A DNA stretch of 64,000 bases from CAMAPP01 sp046153685 (GCA_046153685.1 JBJXGH010000129.1:1-64000), one strand, 5' to 3'. Counted from the stretch's first letter, positions 16,713-25,319 are shown. Translations and numbers: made by a program. The notes: generated from the letters alone by a model not told the origin.

Positions 16713-17171
16713 ATGTCCGATCAGACAGCGCCATCGGCGGAACCGAATCTCATGCTGCGGATGCAGTATCTCAAGGATCTGTCCTTTGAGAATCCGCTTT
16801 CGCCCGAAATTTATAGCACGCTGGCGCGTTCGCCCGATATTTCGGTGAATATCGACGTGACGGCGCGCCCCCTTCCTACCGCTGAGGACTTCGAAATCGT
16901 TCTGGCCATTACCGCCTCGGCCAAGCTTGAGGACAAGACGGTATTCGTCATTGAGCTAACCTATGGCGCGGTGTTCCAGGTCGCGGGTTTTCCGAAGGAA
17001 AGCCTGCAACCCATTTTGCTCATCGAAATTCCGCGTCTCATGTTTCCCTTCGCGCGCAACATCGTCGCTGACGTCACACGCGACAGCGGCTTCCCGCCCT
17101 TGCTCATTCACCCGGTCGATTTCGTCGCATTGTACCGGCAGAAATTCGAGCCGGCCGCCGGCCAAGCCTAA
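16713..17171 (+). CDS. secB: Protein-export chaperone SecB
   Basis: SecB is the tetrameric chaperone that holds secretory preproteins unfolded and delivers them to SecA. The 152-residue protein begins MSDQTAPSAEPNLMLRMQYLKDLSFENP and contains the conserved PLPTAEDFEIVLAITASAKL strand pair and LIEIPRLMFPFARNIVADVTRDSGFPPLLI, the signature segment. I chose the ATG at 16713, preceded by GCGAGGAC. Length is normal for alphaproteobacteria. It points toward dnaQ and is flanked by timA, as in related genomes. Confidence 0.96.
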   Translation: MSDQTAPSAEPNLMLRMQYLKDLSFENPLSPEIYSTLARSPDISVNIDVTARPLPTAEDFEIVLAITASAKLEDKTVFVIELTYGAVFQVAGFPKESLQPILLIEIPRLMFPFARNIVADVTRDSGFPPLLIHPVDFVALYRQKFEPAAGQA

Positions 17172-17213
17172 GCGCCCGCAGGCGCGGCGCAACCGGCGAA
17201 ATCCGAACCCGCA

Positions 17214-17897
17214 TCACGCACGCCAGATCGGTTCCTTGATCTTGGTCAGCAATGTCTCGTGGGCCGCCAATTCCTCCACCGTCGGGGCGTGCCCGCGCGG
17301 GGTGCGCCAGGTCGCCGGCGTTTCGAGCGCCGTCGCAGACGGCGTGTCGGCCACTCCCGTAGCCGCCGCCAATCCAAAGCTTGCCTGCCGGCCTCCTGTC
17401 AATTCCAAATAAACTTCCGCCAGAAGCTCCGCATCGAGTAAGGCCCCATGTTTTTCGCGCATCGAATTGTCGATGCCGAAGCGTCGACAGAGCGCGTCGA
17501 GGCTTGCAGGAGACCCCGGAAATTTCCGTCGCGCCATTTCAATCGTATCGACGGCGCGCGCCGCGGCTATGGCCTCACGCCCGGAGCGGCGCAACTCCGC
17601 GTTCACGAACTTCAAATCGAAGGCGGCGTTATGAATGACGAGTGGCGAATCGGCGATAAATTCGAGAAAACTCTTACACATATCCGCGAACACCGGATGT
17701 TTGGCCAAGAATTCGGCGCTTAGGCCATGGACCTCGTAAGCCCCGGCCGGCACGTCGCGTTCCGGGTTGAGATAGGTTTGAAAGCTGCGCCCGGACGGCA
17801 CACGATTGACAAGCTCGAGACAGCCGATTTCGACCACGCGGTGGCCGGCTTCGGGATCCAGCCCCGTGGTTTCCGTATCGAGCACGATTTCACGCAT
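17214..17897 (-). CDS. dnaQ: DNA polymerase III epsilon subunit (3'-5' exonuclease)
   Basis: DnaQ proofreads for the replicative polymerase. The 227-residue protein has ExoI VLDTETTGLDP at residues 5-15, ExoII LVIHNAAFDLKFVNAEL and ExoIII with LLDAELLAEVYLELTGG, the DEDDh set of catalytic acids and histidine. A Pro/Ala linker precedes the C-terminal alpha-binding tail. It overlaps coaE by eight bases and is the last gene of the ppsR-maf-aroE-coaE-dnaQ string that runs away from the putative origin. Confidence 0.95.
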   Translation of the reverse strand: MREIVLDTETTGLDPEAGHRVVEIGCLELVNRVPSGRSFQTYLNPERDVPAGAYEVHGLSAEFLAKHPVFADMCKSFLEFIADSPLVIHNAAFDLKFVNAELRRSGREAIAAARAVDTIEMARRKFPGSPASLDALCRRFGIDNSMREKHGALLDAELLAEVYLELTGGRQASFGLAAATGVADTPSATALETPATWRTPRGHAPTVEELAAHETLLTKIKEPIWRA

Positions 17898-18540
17898 GGC
17901 GTTGCCTCTTTCTGCGGGCGGCGAGCCAGCGCGACCCAGTGGGGCGCGCGAGAAAACCGACCAAGTGCACGAGCCGCGTCAGCGATTCGCGCCGTCCCAT
18001 GCCTGTGGGAATGAGAAAATCGGCGCGGCGGCGCTTTTCGACATCGGGTATTTGCCGGGCGCGAATACCGACAAATCGGTCATTTGTCATGCCCGGCCGG
18101 GCGAGCACTCGCGCTTGCTGAACAAAGTGCGGCGCGGTCACAACGATGGCAAGATCGTAGCGTCGCTCGCCCCCTGTTTCGAACAACAGCGGAATGTCAT
18201 AGGCCACCAACCGAATGCGGCGCCGACCGATCTCGCGTCCGAACCGTCGCTCCGCCTTTCGAACCATCGGATGAAGAATGGCCTCTAGACGGCGCAACGC
18301 CGCCTTGTCGCCGAACACCATCTTGCCGAGGTCGGTACGGTTGATCGCGCCGTTATCAACAGAATCCGGAAAGGCAGCGCCCACGGCACCGACAGCGGCC
18401 CCGCCATGCCCCAGCAAGGCATGAACCGCCTGGTCGGCATCGAACACCGGGATCCCGAGGCGCCGGAGCGCGGCCGCGGCTGTGCTTTTTCCCATGCCGA
18501 TCGAGCCAGTTAGGGCGATGCGGACGGTGTTACGGTTCAC
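17890..18540 (-). CDS. coaE: Dephospho-CoA kinase
   Basis: CoaE phosphorylates dephospho-CoA, the last step of coenzyme A synthesis. The 216-residue P-loop kinase has GSIGMGKSTAAAALRRLG near the N-terminus, FDADQAVHALLG and PMVRKAERR substrate-lid elements, and VAYDIPLLFETGGER. The start is GTG at 18540, overlapping the aroE stop by four bases. The C-terminal tail is rich in Arg. This is the normal length and neighbourhood for alphaproteobacteria. Confidence 0.95.
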   Translation of the reverse strand: MNRNTVRIALTGSIGMGKSTAAAALRRLGIPVFDADQAVHALLGHGGAAVGAVGAAFPDSVDNGAINRTDLGKMVFGDKAALRRLEAILHPMVRKAERRFGREIGRRRIRLVAYDIPLLFETGGERRYDLAIVVTAPHFVQQARVLARPGMTNDRFVGIRARQIPDVEKRRRADFLIPTGMGRRESLTRLVHLVGFLARPTGSRWLAARRKRQRHA

Positions 18541-19397
18541 GGCTTGGCCAACACTGTGGGGATCGTCGCGGCCAGGCGCGCGTACAAGGCCGTAGTCACT
18601 TCCGGATCGCGGCCAAACCAGGCATGAAATCCGGGCCTGCCTTGATGCAATAGCATGCCCAGGCCATCGACCACCACGAGGCCGCGGGCGCGCGCCGCGG
18701 TCAATAATTTCGTTTGCAACGGCACATAAACAATGTCGTTGACGACAGCATGAGAGGGCAGGCGATCAAGCGCGATATCGAGCTCGGATTGTCCGGCCAT
18801 CCCCAGACTTGTCGTGTTGACGAGAAGATTCGCGTCCGCCAGCGCATCGGCGCGGGCGTTCCAATCCAAGGACTTGAGAGCGCTGCCGAAATCGCGCACA
18901 AGACGCGCCGCGCGCTCGGGTGTTCGATTGAGTATCCGAATCTCGGTAACGCCGGCATCGAGCAAGGCAACGACCACAGCGCGCGCGGCACCGCCCGCGC
19001 CGAGCACGACGGCGGCGCCAAGGAAGGATTTCCATGCCGGCGCACCAGCCTGCAGGTTTTCGATGAATCCGAAAGCATCGGTATTAGTGCCTTCAAGTTC
19101 ACCCTCGCGCACCACCACGGTATTGACCGCGCCAATGCGCTGCGCGACGTCATCGATACGCGCGAGATGCACGAGCGCCGCTTCCTTGTGCGGCAACGTC
19201 AAATTGACGCCGGCAAAGCCAAGCGCGGGAAGGGCTTTCAGCGCCGGGCCAAGACGGTCGGGATGAACCGGCAAGGGCACATACGCGCCATCGACACCAT
19301 AGGCTTCGAGCCAATGACCATGAAGCGCGGGTGAGCGCGAGTGTCCGACTGGCCAGCCCATGACGCCCGCCACCCGAGCCATGCCGCTGAGCGTCAT
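18537..19397 (-). CDS. aroE: Shikimate dehydrogenase (NADP+)
   Basis: AroE reduces 3-dehydroshikimate to shikimate in aromatic amino acid synthesis. The 286-residue protein has the substrate motif VGHSRSPALHGHWL near residue 17, LTLPHKEAALVHL with the catalytic lysine, GAVNTVVVREG, the Rossmann turn LGAGGAARAVVVALLDAG and LNRTPERAARL for NADP binding. The start ATG overlaps the stop of aroE's downstream partner region: the aroE start at 19397 overlaps the maf stop by four bases (ATGA). The family assignment is certain. Confidence 0.96.
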   Translation of the reverse strand: MTLSGMARVAGVMGWPVGHSRSPALHGHWLEAYGVDGAYVPLPVHPDRLGPALKALPALGFAGVNLTLPHKEAALVHLARIDDVAQRIGAVNTVVVREGELEGTNTDAFGFIENLQAGAPAWKSFLGAAVVLGAGGAARAVVVALLDAGVTEIRILNRTPERAARLVRDFGSALKSLDWNARADALADANLLVNTTSLGMAGQSELDIALDRLPSHAVVNDIVYVPLQTKLLTAARARGLVVVDGLGMLLHQGRPGFHAWFGRDPEVTTALYARLAATIPTVLAKP

Positions 19398-20023
19398 GAC
19401 GAGATCGCTCCGTTCCCGCGGAGATAGGACAAGAGCGGCATCAAGGGCATCCCGAGAATCGTGAAGAAGTCGCCGTCGATCTTGGAGAAGAGCTGAACTC
19501 CTAGACCTTCGAGTTGATAGGCTCCGACCGACCGGCAGACAGCGTCGCCCAAACGCGTGAGATAGTCATCGAGAAACCTATCCGAGAAGGCGCGAACGGT
19601 GAGCCGCGCCGCGGCGGATTCGTGCCACAAGCGCTGACGGTCCTGTACGACGACGACAGCGCTGACAAGCGTGTGCGTTCGTCCGCGCAAGTCAAGCAAT
19701 TGCTGGCGCGCCGCAGCCAAGGAAGACGGTTTGTCGTACATCCGTCCGTCGCACTCGAGTATCTGGTCAGCGCCAATCACAAGGGCGCCCGGATGTCGGC
19801 TCGAGACCTGGCCTGCCTTGAACTCGGCCAGGGCAATCGCCACATCGCGCGGGGTCGCGCCTCGTTGCGCCATGGATCCTTTAACGGCGGATTCATCGAT
19901 GTGCGCCGCATCGGAGATCGCCGGCACGCCTGCCGCCGCAAGCATTTTTTGGCGAGCCACGCTGGCTGAAGCCAGGACGATCGGGCGCGCCGGGCTGGCG
20001 GTCATTGCGAGTCCGTGGGTCAT
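19394..20023 (-). CDS. maf: Maf family nucleotide pyrophosphatase
   Basis: Maf proteins hydrolyse modified or canonical nucleoside triphosphates (dTTP/UTP-type) and act in house-cleaning and septum-related control. The 209-residue protein has the family start IVLASASVARQKMLAAAGV, the SxSxxR signature, VIGADQILECDGRMYDKP and the DLRGRTHTLVSAV region. The ATG at 20023 overlaps the ppsR stop as ATGA, which decides the start over the inner ATG at 20005. Expressed as part of a coupled five-gene string. Confidence 0.94.
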   Translation of the reverse strand: MTHGLAMTASPARPIVLASASVARQKMLAAAGVPAISDAAHIDESAVKGSMAQRGATPRDVAIALAEFKAGQVSSRHPGALVIGADQILECDGRMYDKPSSLAAARQQLLDLRGRTHTLVSAVVVVQDRQRLWHESAAARLTVRAFSDRFLDDYLTRLGDAVCRSVGAYQLEGLGVQLFSKIDGDFFTILGMPLMPLLSYLRGNGAISS

Positions 20024-20841
20024 TCGATGCGCTGGCGACGTTCGTTGTACAATTGCATGATGGCCGCGGCGGTTTCTTCGATGGATCGGCGGGTGACATC
20101 TATGACCGGCCAGCCCCGCGCTTCGAACAACCGCTTCGCTTGATCGACTTCCGATCGCACAGCGGCAATATCGATATATTCGGTTTCTGAATTTTCTTCG
20201 ATCATGTGCAATCGATTGCGACGAATCTGAACAAGGCGCTGAGGATCGTTCGTCAGGCCGACGATAAAGGGCTTTGTCGCCTGCAGCAGTTCGTCCGGCG
20301 TCGGGCATCCCGGCACCAAGGGGACGTTCGCGGCTTTGATGCCGCGATTGGCGAGATAGATGCACGTCGGCGTCTTAGAGGTGCGCGACACGCCCACGAG
20401 CACGATGTCGGCCTGGTTCAGATCGCGCGTTGCTTGGCCATCGTCGTGTTGAAGAACGAAATTCATAGCATCGATCCGCTGATAATAATCGGAGTCGAGC
20501 GCATGCTGGCGCCCGGGTTCGCCGCGACCTTCTGTCCCGAAATACATCGCCAGCGATCCGAGAACCGGATCGAGCACGGCAATGCAGGGCACCTCGAGTT
20601 TTTCGCACGCATTCTGCAATCGTGCACGAAGCACGGGATTTAGAAGTGTGAACATGACAATGCCAGGCTCGGCCTCGATAGCCGAGAGAACGCGTTCGAG
20701 CTGACGTTCGGTGCGAACGGTGGACCAAAGATGTTCGATCGCTTTCACGTCTTCGAACTGAACCAGCGCCGCACGCGCGACGACGCCGACGGTCTCCCCG
20801 GTCGAATCCGAAACCAAGTGAAGGTGATAGGTACGGGACAT
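20020..20841 (-). CDS. ppsR: Pyruvate, phosphate dikinase/PEP synthetase regulatory protein (DUF299)
   Basis: This bifunctional kinase/pyrophosphorylase switches PEP synthase or pyruvate phosphate dikinase off and on by ADP-dependent phosphorylation and Pi-dependent dephosphorylation. The 273-residue protein starts YHLHLVSDSTGETVGVVARAAL and contains the P-loop-like GVSRTSKTPTCIYLANRG. It is the RP001/CC_0001-type gene that borders the replication origin in Caulobacter and Rickettsia. It faces away from hemE across 387 bases that carry DnaA-box-like repeats. Confidence 0.95.
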   Translation of the reverse strand: MSRTYHLHLVSDSTGETVGVVARAALVQFEDVKAIEHLWSTVRTERQLERVLSAIEAEPGIVMFTLLNPVLRARLQNACEKLEVPCIAVLDPVLGSLAMYFGTEGRGEPGRQHALDSDYYQRIDAMNFVLQHDDGQATRDLNQADIVLVGVSRTSKTPTCIYLANRGIKAANVPLVPGCPTPDELLQATKPFIVGLTNDPQRLVQIRRNRLHMIEENSETEYIDIAAVRSEVDQAKRLFEARGWPVIDVTRRSIEETAAAIMQLYNERRQRIE

Positions 20842-20845
20842 CGAG

Positions 20846-20854
20846 TTATCCAGA
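20846..20854 (+). promoter_or_regulatory. DnaA-box-like site next to ppsR start
   Basis: TTATCCAGA matches the DnaA consensus at eight of nine positions and lies only five bases from the ppsR start codon, so binding there could also affect ppsR expression. Confidence 0.45.
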
Positions 20855-21002
20855 GGCCGCGCCGTAAACTCGGCAACGACTTGGGGGTGAAATTCTTACG
20901 GGTTTGGGCCGGTGCGCCATCTCGAGATTCAGACGAAACTGTCCCATGTCTCATAAAACGATACCATGCGGGCAATATCAGGGACATGTTCCGCGCTAAA
21001 TT

Positions 21003-21011
21003 TTATCCCCA
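21003..21011 (+). promoter_or_regulatory. DnaA-box-like site in putative oriC
   Basis: TTATCCCCA differs from the DnaA consensus TTATCCACA at one position. It is one of the two best matches in the ppsR-hemE gap. Confidence 0.5.
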
Positions 21012-21228
21012 TCTTTCGACGCGGCCCTTTGCCCGCAATCCACACAGCTAATTGTGCTTTCATACGAACTTGCCGGCTGTTTATAGACATGCTTGTCACA
21101 TGATCCGCCGCGGGTCGGTGAACCCGCTCGCGTGTGGATGGCTGTGAAACCCCGCTATGCACATGACCAATCACCACTACCCTTCAAAAAAGATTCTAAT
21201 ATCTAAAGGGAAGTAGGATAGTTGAACC

Positions 21229-22278
21229 ATGATAGGTGATCGCACCTCGGCTATCGTTGAAACTCTGGATGGCAAACGGCGAAACCCGCCTCCGCTATGG
21301 CTCATGCGCCAGGCTGGGCGGTATCTGCCCGAATACCGCGGAGTCCGGGCGCAGACACGCAATTTTCTTGAGTTTTGCTATAACTCCGACTTGGCGGCCG
21401 AGGTCACGCTGCAGCCGATGGCACGCTATGACCTTGATGCCGCGATCATTTTTTCGGACATTTTGGTCGTTTGCGACGCCGTTGGTATTCCGGTTTGGTT
21501 CGTCGAGGGTGAAGGACCGAGACTTGAGCCCGTTCGGTCCTCGGATGGATTGGCCAAGCTCTCGGTGGAAGGTGTCGTTGGGAAGCTTCAGCCAGTCTAT
21601 AGAGCGATTGCGTCGGTCCGCAGTTCACTGGACGCCTCGAAGGCTTTGATCGGATTTGCGGGCGCGCCCTGGACATTGGCCGCCTATGCCACGGAGGGTC
21701 GGACCAGCCGGGATTTCGAGGTGGCGCGGACCTGGGCTTGGTCGGATCCGGATGGTTTCGGGCAGCTTATTCGGCTTTTGTCCGAAGCAATCGTCCGGCA
21801 TTTGGTGGCGCAATTTCATGCCGGGGCGGATGTCGTGCAATTGTTCGATAGCTGGGCCGGCGTGCTGGCACCGGATCAATTCGAACGCTGGGTGGTCGAA
21901 CCCACCCGGGATATCGTTGCACGGGTCCGGGCGGAAGTCCCCGGGGCGCGGATCATCGGTTTTCCACGCGGGGCCGGCGGCAAATATATCTGCTATGCGC
22001 AAAAGACCGGGGTAACGGCGGTCGGTTTGGATACCGGGGTCGATCCTGTATGGGCGGCGCGTGAAATTCCATCCGAGATCGTGCTGCAAGGCAATCTCGA
22101 CCCCTTGGCCGTTGTCTCGGGAGGCCGGGCCATGGCTGAGCAGATTTCAAGAATTCTCGCCGCTTATTGCTCGCGGCCTTTCGTTTTCAATCTCGGCCAT
22201 GGGGTGGTACCCGCAACTCCGCCCGAACACGTGGCGGAACTCGTTAGCCTCGTTCGCGGCCAGGGAAAATCCAGATGA
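21229..22278 (+). CDS. hemE: Uroporphyrinogen decarboxylase
   Basis: HemE removes the four acetate carboxyls of uroporphyrinogen III to form coproporphyrinogen III. The 349-residue protein has the signature PPLWLMRQAGRYLPEYR near residue 22 and GFAGAPWTLAAYATEG near residue 144, plus the conserved GLDTGVDP near the C-terminus. It is the first gene of hemE-hemH-hemJ-rho and starts just beyond the putative origin. Its stop overlaps hemH by four bases (ATGA). Confidence 0.97.
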   Translation: MIGDRTSAIVETLDGKRRNPPPLWLMRQAGRYLPEYRGVRAQTRNFLEFCYNSDLAAEVTLQPMARYDLDAAIIFSDILVVCDAVGIPVWFVEGEGPRLEPVRSSDGLAKLSVEGVVGKLQPVYRAIASVRSSLDASKALIGFAGAPWTLAAYATEGRTSRDFEVARTWAWSDPDGFGQLIRLLSEAIVRHLVAQFHAGADVVQLFDSWAGVLAPDQFERWVVEPTRDIVARVRAEVPGARIIGFPRGAGGKYICYAQKTGVTAVGLDTGVDPVWAAREIPSEIVLQGNLDPLAVVSGGRAMAEQISRILAAYCSRPFVFNLGHGVVPATPPEHVAELVSLVRGQGKSR

Positions 22279-23306
22279 AGCTTGCGGTCGTGTTATTCAA
22301 TCTCGGGGCGCCTGACCGGCCGCAATCTGTTCGCCCGTTCTTGCGGAACATGTTTTCCGATCCGGCGATTCTGTCCGTACCGGCAGTGGTGCGGTTCTTC
22401 TTGGCGCGGCTCATTTCCGGGCTGAGGGCGCACAAAACTATCAGAATCTATGAAAAGCTCGGCGGCGGATCGCCGCTGCTCGCCAATACGAGGATTCAAG
22501 CGGCTGCCTTGGAAAAAGCTCTTGGGCCGAAGGCACGCGTATTCGTAGCGATGCGCTATTGGCATCCCATGAGTGCGGAGACGGCTGAAGCCGTTAAGGA
22601 ATTCGATCCGGATGAAGTGATCCTGCTGCCGCTCTACCCGCAATTTTCGGGCACGACTTCGGGCTCGTCGTTCAAGGCGTGGACGCGCGCAACCGCCAAG
22701 ATCGGCCTTGTGAAACCTAGTTACGCGATCTGTTGTTATCCGCGGCTTGAAGGCTGGTTGGCCGCTCAAGTCGAGCTCATCGCCCAGACCATGCGCGGTG
22801 TCGCATTTGCCGGCAGGCCGCGCGTTCTATTTTCGGCCCATGGCTTGCCCGAAAAGGTGATCGAAGGCGGGGATCCCTATCAATGGCAGATCGAGCGAAC
22901 CTCGGAAGAGATCGCGAACCGCTTGGGTTTGGCCGCCGGGGATTGGGTGGTCTGTTATCAAAGTCGCGTGGGTCCGCTCAAATGGATTGGGCCCTCGACC
23001 GAGGAAGAAATTCGCCGCGCCGCCCAAGACCGGGTGCCGATCGTAATCGCGCCGATCGCGTTCGTTTCGGAACATTCGGAAACCCTGGTCGAACTCGACG
23101 AAGAATATCGGCACTTGGCTAAAGAGGTTGGCGTGCCGGCATTTGCGCGGGTTCCCGCTGTCGCCGCGCACGAGAAATTCATCGCCGGGCTCGCCGGCCT
23201 GGTGCGCGATGCGCTGAAGGTCGCGCGGCCTATTGGGTCATCCGAGGGCGTGCGAATCTGCCCGGCCAACAAGAACGGCTGCCCACTGGAGCAAGCGCGA
23301 TCGTAA
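22275..23306 (+). CDS. hemH: Ferrochelatase
   Basis: HemH inserts Fe2+ into protoporphyrin IX, the last step of heme b synthesis. The 343-residue protein shows FNLGAPDRPQSVRPFLRNMFSDP at the N-terminus, YPQFSGTTSGSSF, the catalytic-histidine segment LFSAHGLPEKVIEGGDPY and the C-terminal motif VIAPIAFVSEHSETLVELDEEY. The CPANKNGCP end near the C-terminus may be a cluster-like or metal-binding cysteine pair. It is translationally coupled to hemE. Confidence 0.97.
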   Translation: MKLAVVLFNLGAPDRPQSVRPFLRNMFSDPAILSVPAVVRFFLARLISGLRAHKTIRIYEKLGGGSPLLANTRIQAAALEKALGPKARVFVAMRYWHPMSAETAEAVKEFDPDEVILLPLYPQFSGTTSGSSFKAWTRATAKIGLVKPSYAICCYPRLEGWLAAQVELIAQTMRGVAFAGRPRVLFSAHGLPEKVIEGGDPYQWQIERTSEEIANRLGLAAGDWVVCYQSRVGPLKWIGPSTEEEIRRAAQDRVPIVIAPIAFVSEHSETLVELDEEYRHLAKEVGVPAFARVPAVAAHEKFIAGLAGLVRDALKVARPIGSSEGVRICPANKNGCPLEQARS

Positions 23307-23330
23307 CACGAGGTAGCGAGTAGCAAGGGA

Positions 23331-23780
23331 ATGGGTGGAATGGATTGGCTGCTGGCATACCAGCCTTGGATAAAAGCTCTGCATATAGTCAGTGTGATCG
23401 CTTGGATGGCGGGCCTCTTGTATCTGCCGCGGCTCTTTGCTTATCACGTGGATGCGAGCGAGGAGACGGGGAAGACCTTCGAGGTGATGGAGCGTCGATT
23501 GCTACGTGCGATCATGAATCCGGCGATGGTCGCTACGTTCGTTTTCGGCATCGCATTATTGCTAACTCCGGGCGTTGCCGATTGGCAATCCAGCTGGCTT
23601 TACGCGAAGCTGGCATTGGTTGGCGCGCTGACTATTTTGCACCACTGCTTGGCGCTTTGGCGCAAGGCTTTCGCTATTGGAGAAAACCGCCGCTCGGCGC
23701 GCTTTTTCAAGGTCGTGAACGAAGTCCCTACGGTTCTTTTGATTGTGATCGTGGTCCTGGTGGTCGTCAGGCCATTTTAA
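23331..23780 (+). CDS. hemJ: Protoporphyrinogen IX oxidase HemJ
   Basis: HemJ is the heme-b-binding membrane enzyme that oxidises protoporphyrinogen IX in many alphaproteobacteria lacking HemG/HemY. The 149-residue protein has four hydrophobic segments; the first carries WIKALHIVSVIAWMAGLLYLPRLFAYH with the conserved histidine and the later ALTILHHCLALWR supplies more. A second ATG nine bases downstream (23340) has better ribosome-binding spacing from AAGGGA and may be the true start. It lies 24 bases after hemH, so the heme genes form an operon that leads to rho. Confidence 0.95.
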   Translation: MGGMDWLLAYQPWIKALHIVSVIAWMAGLLYLPRLFAYHVDASEETGKTFEVMERRLLRAIMNPAMVATFVFGIALLLTPGVADWQSSWLYAKLALVGALTILHHCLALWRKAFAIGENRRSARFFKVVNEVPTVLLIVIVVLVVVRPF

Positions 23781-23963
23781 TTTTGTTAGGAAGGCTTGGC
23801 AGTTTCCCGAGACCGGCCTATATTGTCGGTCGCGAGCGCGCACTCAGGGCCTCCCAGGCTCTACCGCGCCCCGGCCCGCCCGGTTCGCACAGACCCCTCC
23901 CCGGACCGGTCAATTCGGCACCCCTCCCACAAGCGAGACGCCCCATTTGCGGGCGAGCGGACC
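23781..23963 (+). promoter_or_regulatory. C-rich leader of rho, possible autoregulatory Rho-loading region
   Basis: The 183 bases between hemJ and rho contain a stretch at about 23855-23945 that is roughly half C with few G runs and little obvious pairing. That composition is what Rho-utilisation (rut) sites look like, and rho leaders in several bacteria control rho by premature termination. This is a composition-based inference; no promoter or hairpin terminator is clear inside it. Confidence 0.4.
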
Positions 23964-25250
23964 ATGGATCTTCAAACAGCGCACGGCAAAGGCATTTTTC
24001 TTCAAGACCTTAAGAAAAAAAGCCCAGCCGATCTTCTGGCATTTGCCGAGGAATTAAAAGTCGAGAACGCGAGCAATCTGCGCAAGCAAGATATGATGTT
24101 CGCGATCCTCAAATCCTTGGCCGAGAATGATGTCGCCATTCATGGCGACGGTGTATTGGAAACCTTGCAGGACGGCTTCGGCTTTCTGCGCTCGCCCGAA
24201 TCGAATTATCTCCCCGGCCCCGATGACATCTACGTCTCACCGAGCCAGGTCCGCCGTTTCGGGTTGAGGACTGGCGATACGGTCGAAGGGCAGATCCGCT
24301 CGCCCAAGGATGGCGAGCGTTATTTCGCCTTGCTCAAGGTCAATACAATCAATTTTGGCGATCCCGAAGAGGTCCGACATCGGATCAATTTCGACAATTT
24401 GACCCCGCTCTATCCCGAGCAGCGCTTGAAGCTCGAAATCGATAAGCCGACGAATAAGGATCTCACCACGCGAGTCATCGATCTGATCACTCCGCTGGGC
24501 AAGGGTCAGCGCGGGTTGATCGTGGCGCCGCCACGCACCGGCAAGACCGTGATGTTGCAGAACATCGCGCACTCGATCGCGGCCAATCACCCCGAGGTTT
24601 ATCTGATCGTTCTCTTGATCGACGAACGGCCAGAAGAAGTCACCGACATTCAACGCTCGGTAAAGGGCGAGGTTATCAGCTCGACCTTTGACGAGCCTGC
24701 CGTTCGGCATGTGCAAGTCACGGAGATGGTGATCGAGAAGGCTAAACGCCTTGTCGAGCACAAACGCGATGTCGTCATTCTGCTCGATTCGATCACACGT
24801 CTTGCCCGAGCCTACAACACTGTCGTGCCGTCCTCAGGCAAGGTGTTGACAGGCGGCGTGGATGCGAACGCGCTGCAGCGGCCCAAGCGCTTTTTCGGCG
24901 CGGCGCGAAATATTGAGGAGGGCGGCTCACTCTCGATTATCGCCACGGCGCTGGTGGATACCGGCTCACGCATGGATGAGGTAATCTTCGAGGAATTCAA
25001 GGGCACCGGCAATTCGGAAATCATCCTGGATCGGAAGCTGTCCGATCGGCGTACCTGGCCCGCGATCGATATCACGCGTTCGGGCACGCGCAAGGAAGAG
25101 CTTTTGGTCGATAAGGGTGTGCTGTCGAAGATGTGGGTGCTGCGGCGCATCCTATTGCCGATGGGCGTTACCGATGCGATGGAATTCCTGGTCGATAAGC
25201 TGAAGCATTCGAAGAACAATGCGGATTTCTTCGAGGCCATGAACACCTGA
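23964..25250 (+). CDS. rho: Transcription termination factor Rho
   Basis: Rho is the hexameric RNA helicase that terminates transcription at rut sites. The 428-residue protein has the N-terminal LKKKSPADLLAFAEELKVENASNLRKQDMMF, the RNA-binding core GFGFLRSPESNYLPGPDDIYVSPSQ, Walker A APPRTGKTVMLQ, and the Q/R-loop region with ALVDTGSRMDEVIFEEFKGTGN. I chose the ATG at 23964 because homologues begin here; the frame runs open further upstream through the C-rich leader. It ends just before a strong intrinsic terminator. Confidence 0.97.
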   Translation: MDLQTAHGKGIFLQDLKKKSPADLLAFAEELKVENASNLRKQDMMFAILKSLAENDVAIHGDGVLETLQDGFGFLRSPESNYLPGPDDIYVSPSQVRRFGLRTGDTVEGQIRSPKDGERYFALLKVNTINFGDPEEVRHRINFDNLTPLYPEQRLKLEIDKPTNKDLTTRVIDLITPLGKGQRGLIVAPPRTGKTVMLQNIAHSIAANHPEVYLIVLLIDERPEEVTDIQRSVKGEVISSTFDEPAVRHVQVTEMVIEKAKRLVEHKRDVVILLDSITRLARAYNTVVPSSGKVLTGGVDANALQRPKRFFGAARNIEEGGSLSIIATALVDTGSRMDEVIFEEFKGTGNSEIILDRKLSDRRTWPAIDITRSGTRKEELLVDKGVLSKMWVLRRILLPMGVTDAMEFLVDKLKHSKNNADFFEAMNT

Positions 25251-25270
25251 AATCGGTCACTGGGTGCGAA

Positions 25271-25299
25271 AAAGGCGGCCAACTCGGCCGCCTTTTTTG
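25271..25299 (+). terminator. Intrinsic terminator after rho
   Basis: A seven-base GC stem, GGCGGCC with loop AACTC and GGCCGCC, is followed by six T at 25293-25298. It starts 23 bases after the rho stop and ends the hem-rho unit. The stem is also usable from the opposite side for the convergent oxidoreductase gene, which has A residues before the stem. Confidence 0.9.
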
Positions 25300-25319
25300 T
25301 TGCTCTTTCGATGCCTCTC

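Larger units (their letters stand above)
20842..21228. other. oriC: Putative chromosomal replication origin (oriC) between ppsR and hemE
   Basis: This 387-base gap between divergent ppsR and hemE is the classic alphaproteobacterial origin location. DnaA-box-like nine-mers visible: TTATCCAGA at 20846-20854 and TTATCCCCA at 21003-21011 (eight of nine each), CAATCCACA at 21036-21044 and TGTGGATGG on the other strand at 21133-21141 (seven of nine each). An AT-richer stretch at about 21180-21215 could be the unwinding element or part of the hemE promoter. I found no gene and no clear CtrA-type TTAA-N7-TTAA site. Confidence 0.7.

Noticed and set aside
20842..21228. CtrA-binding sites in the putative origin
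   Set aside because: No TTAA-N7-TTAA pair is visible, so a Caulobacter-type CtrA control is not claimed.
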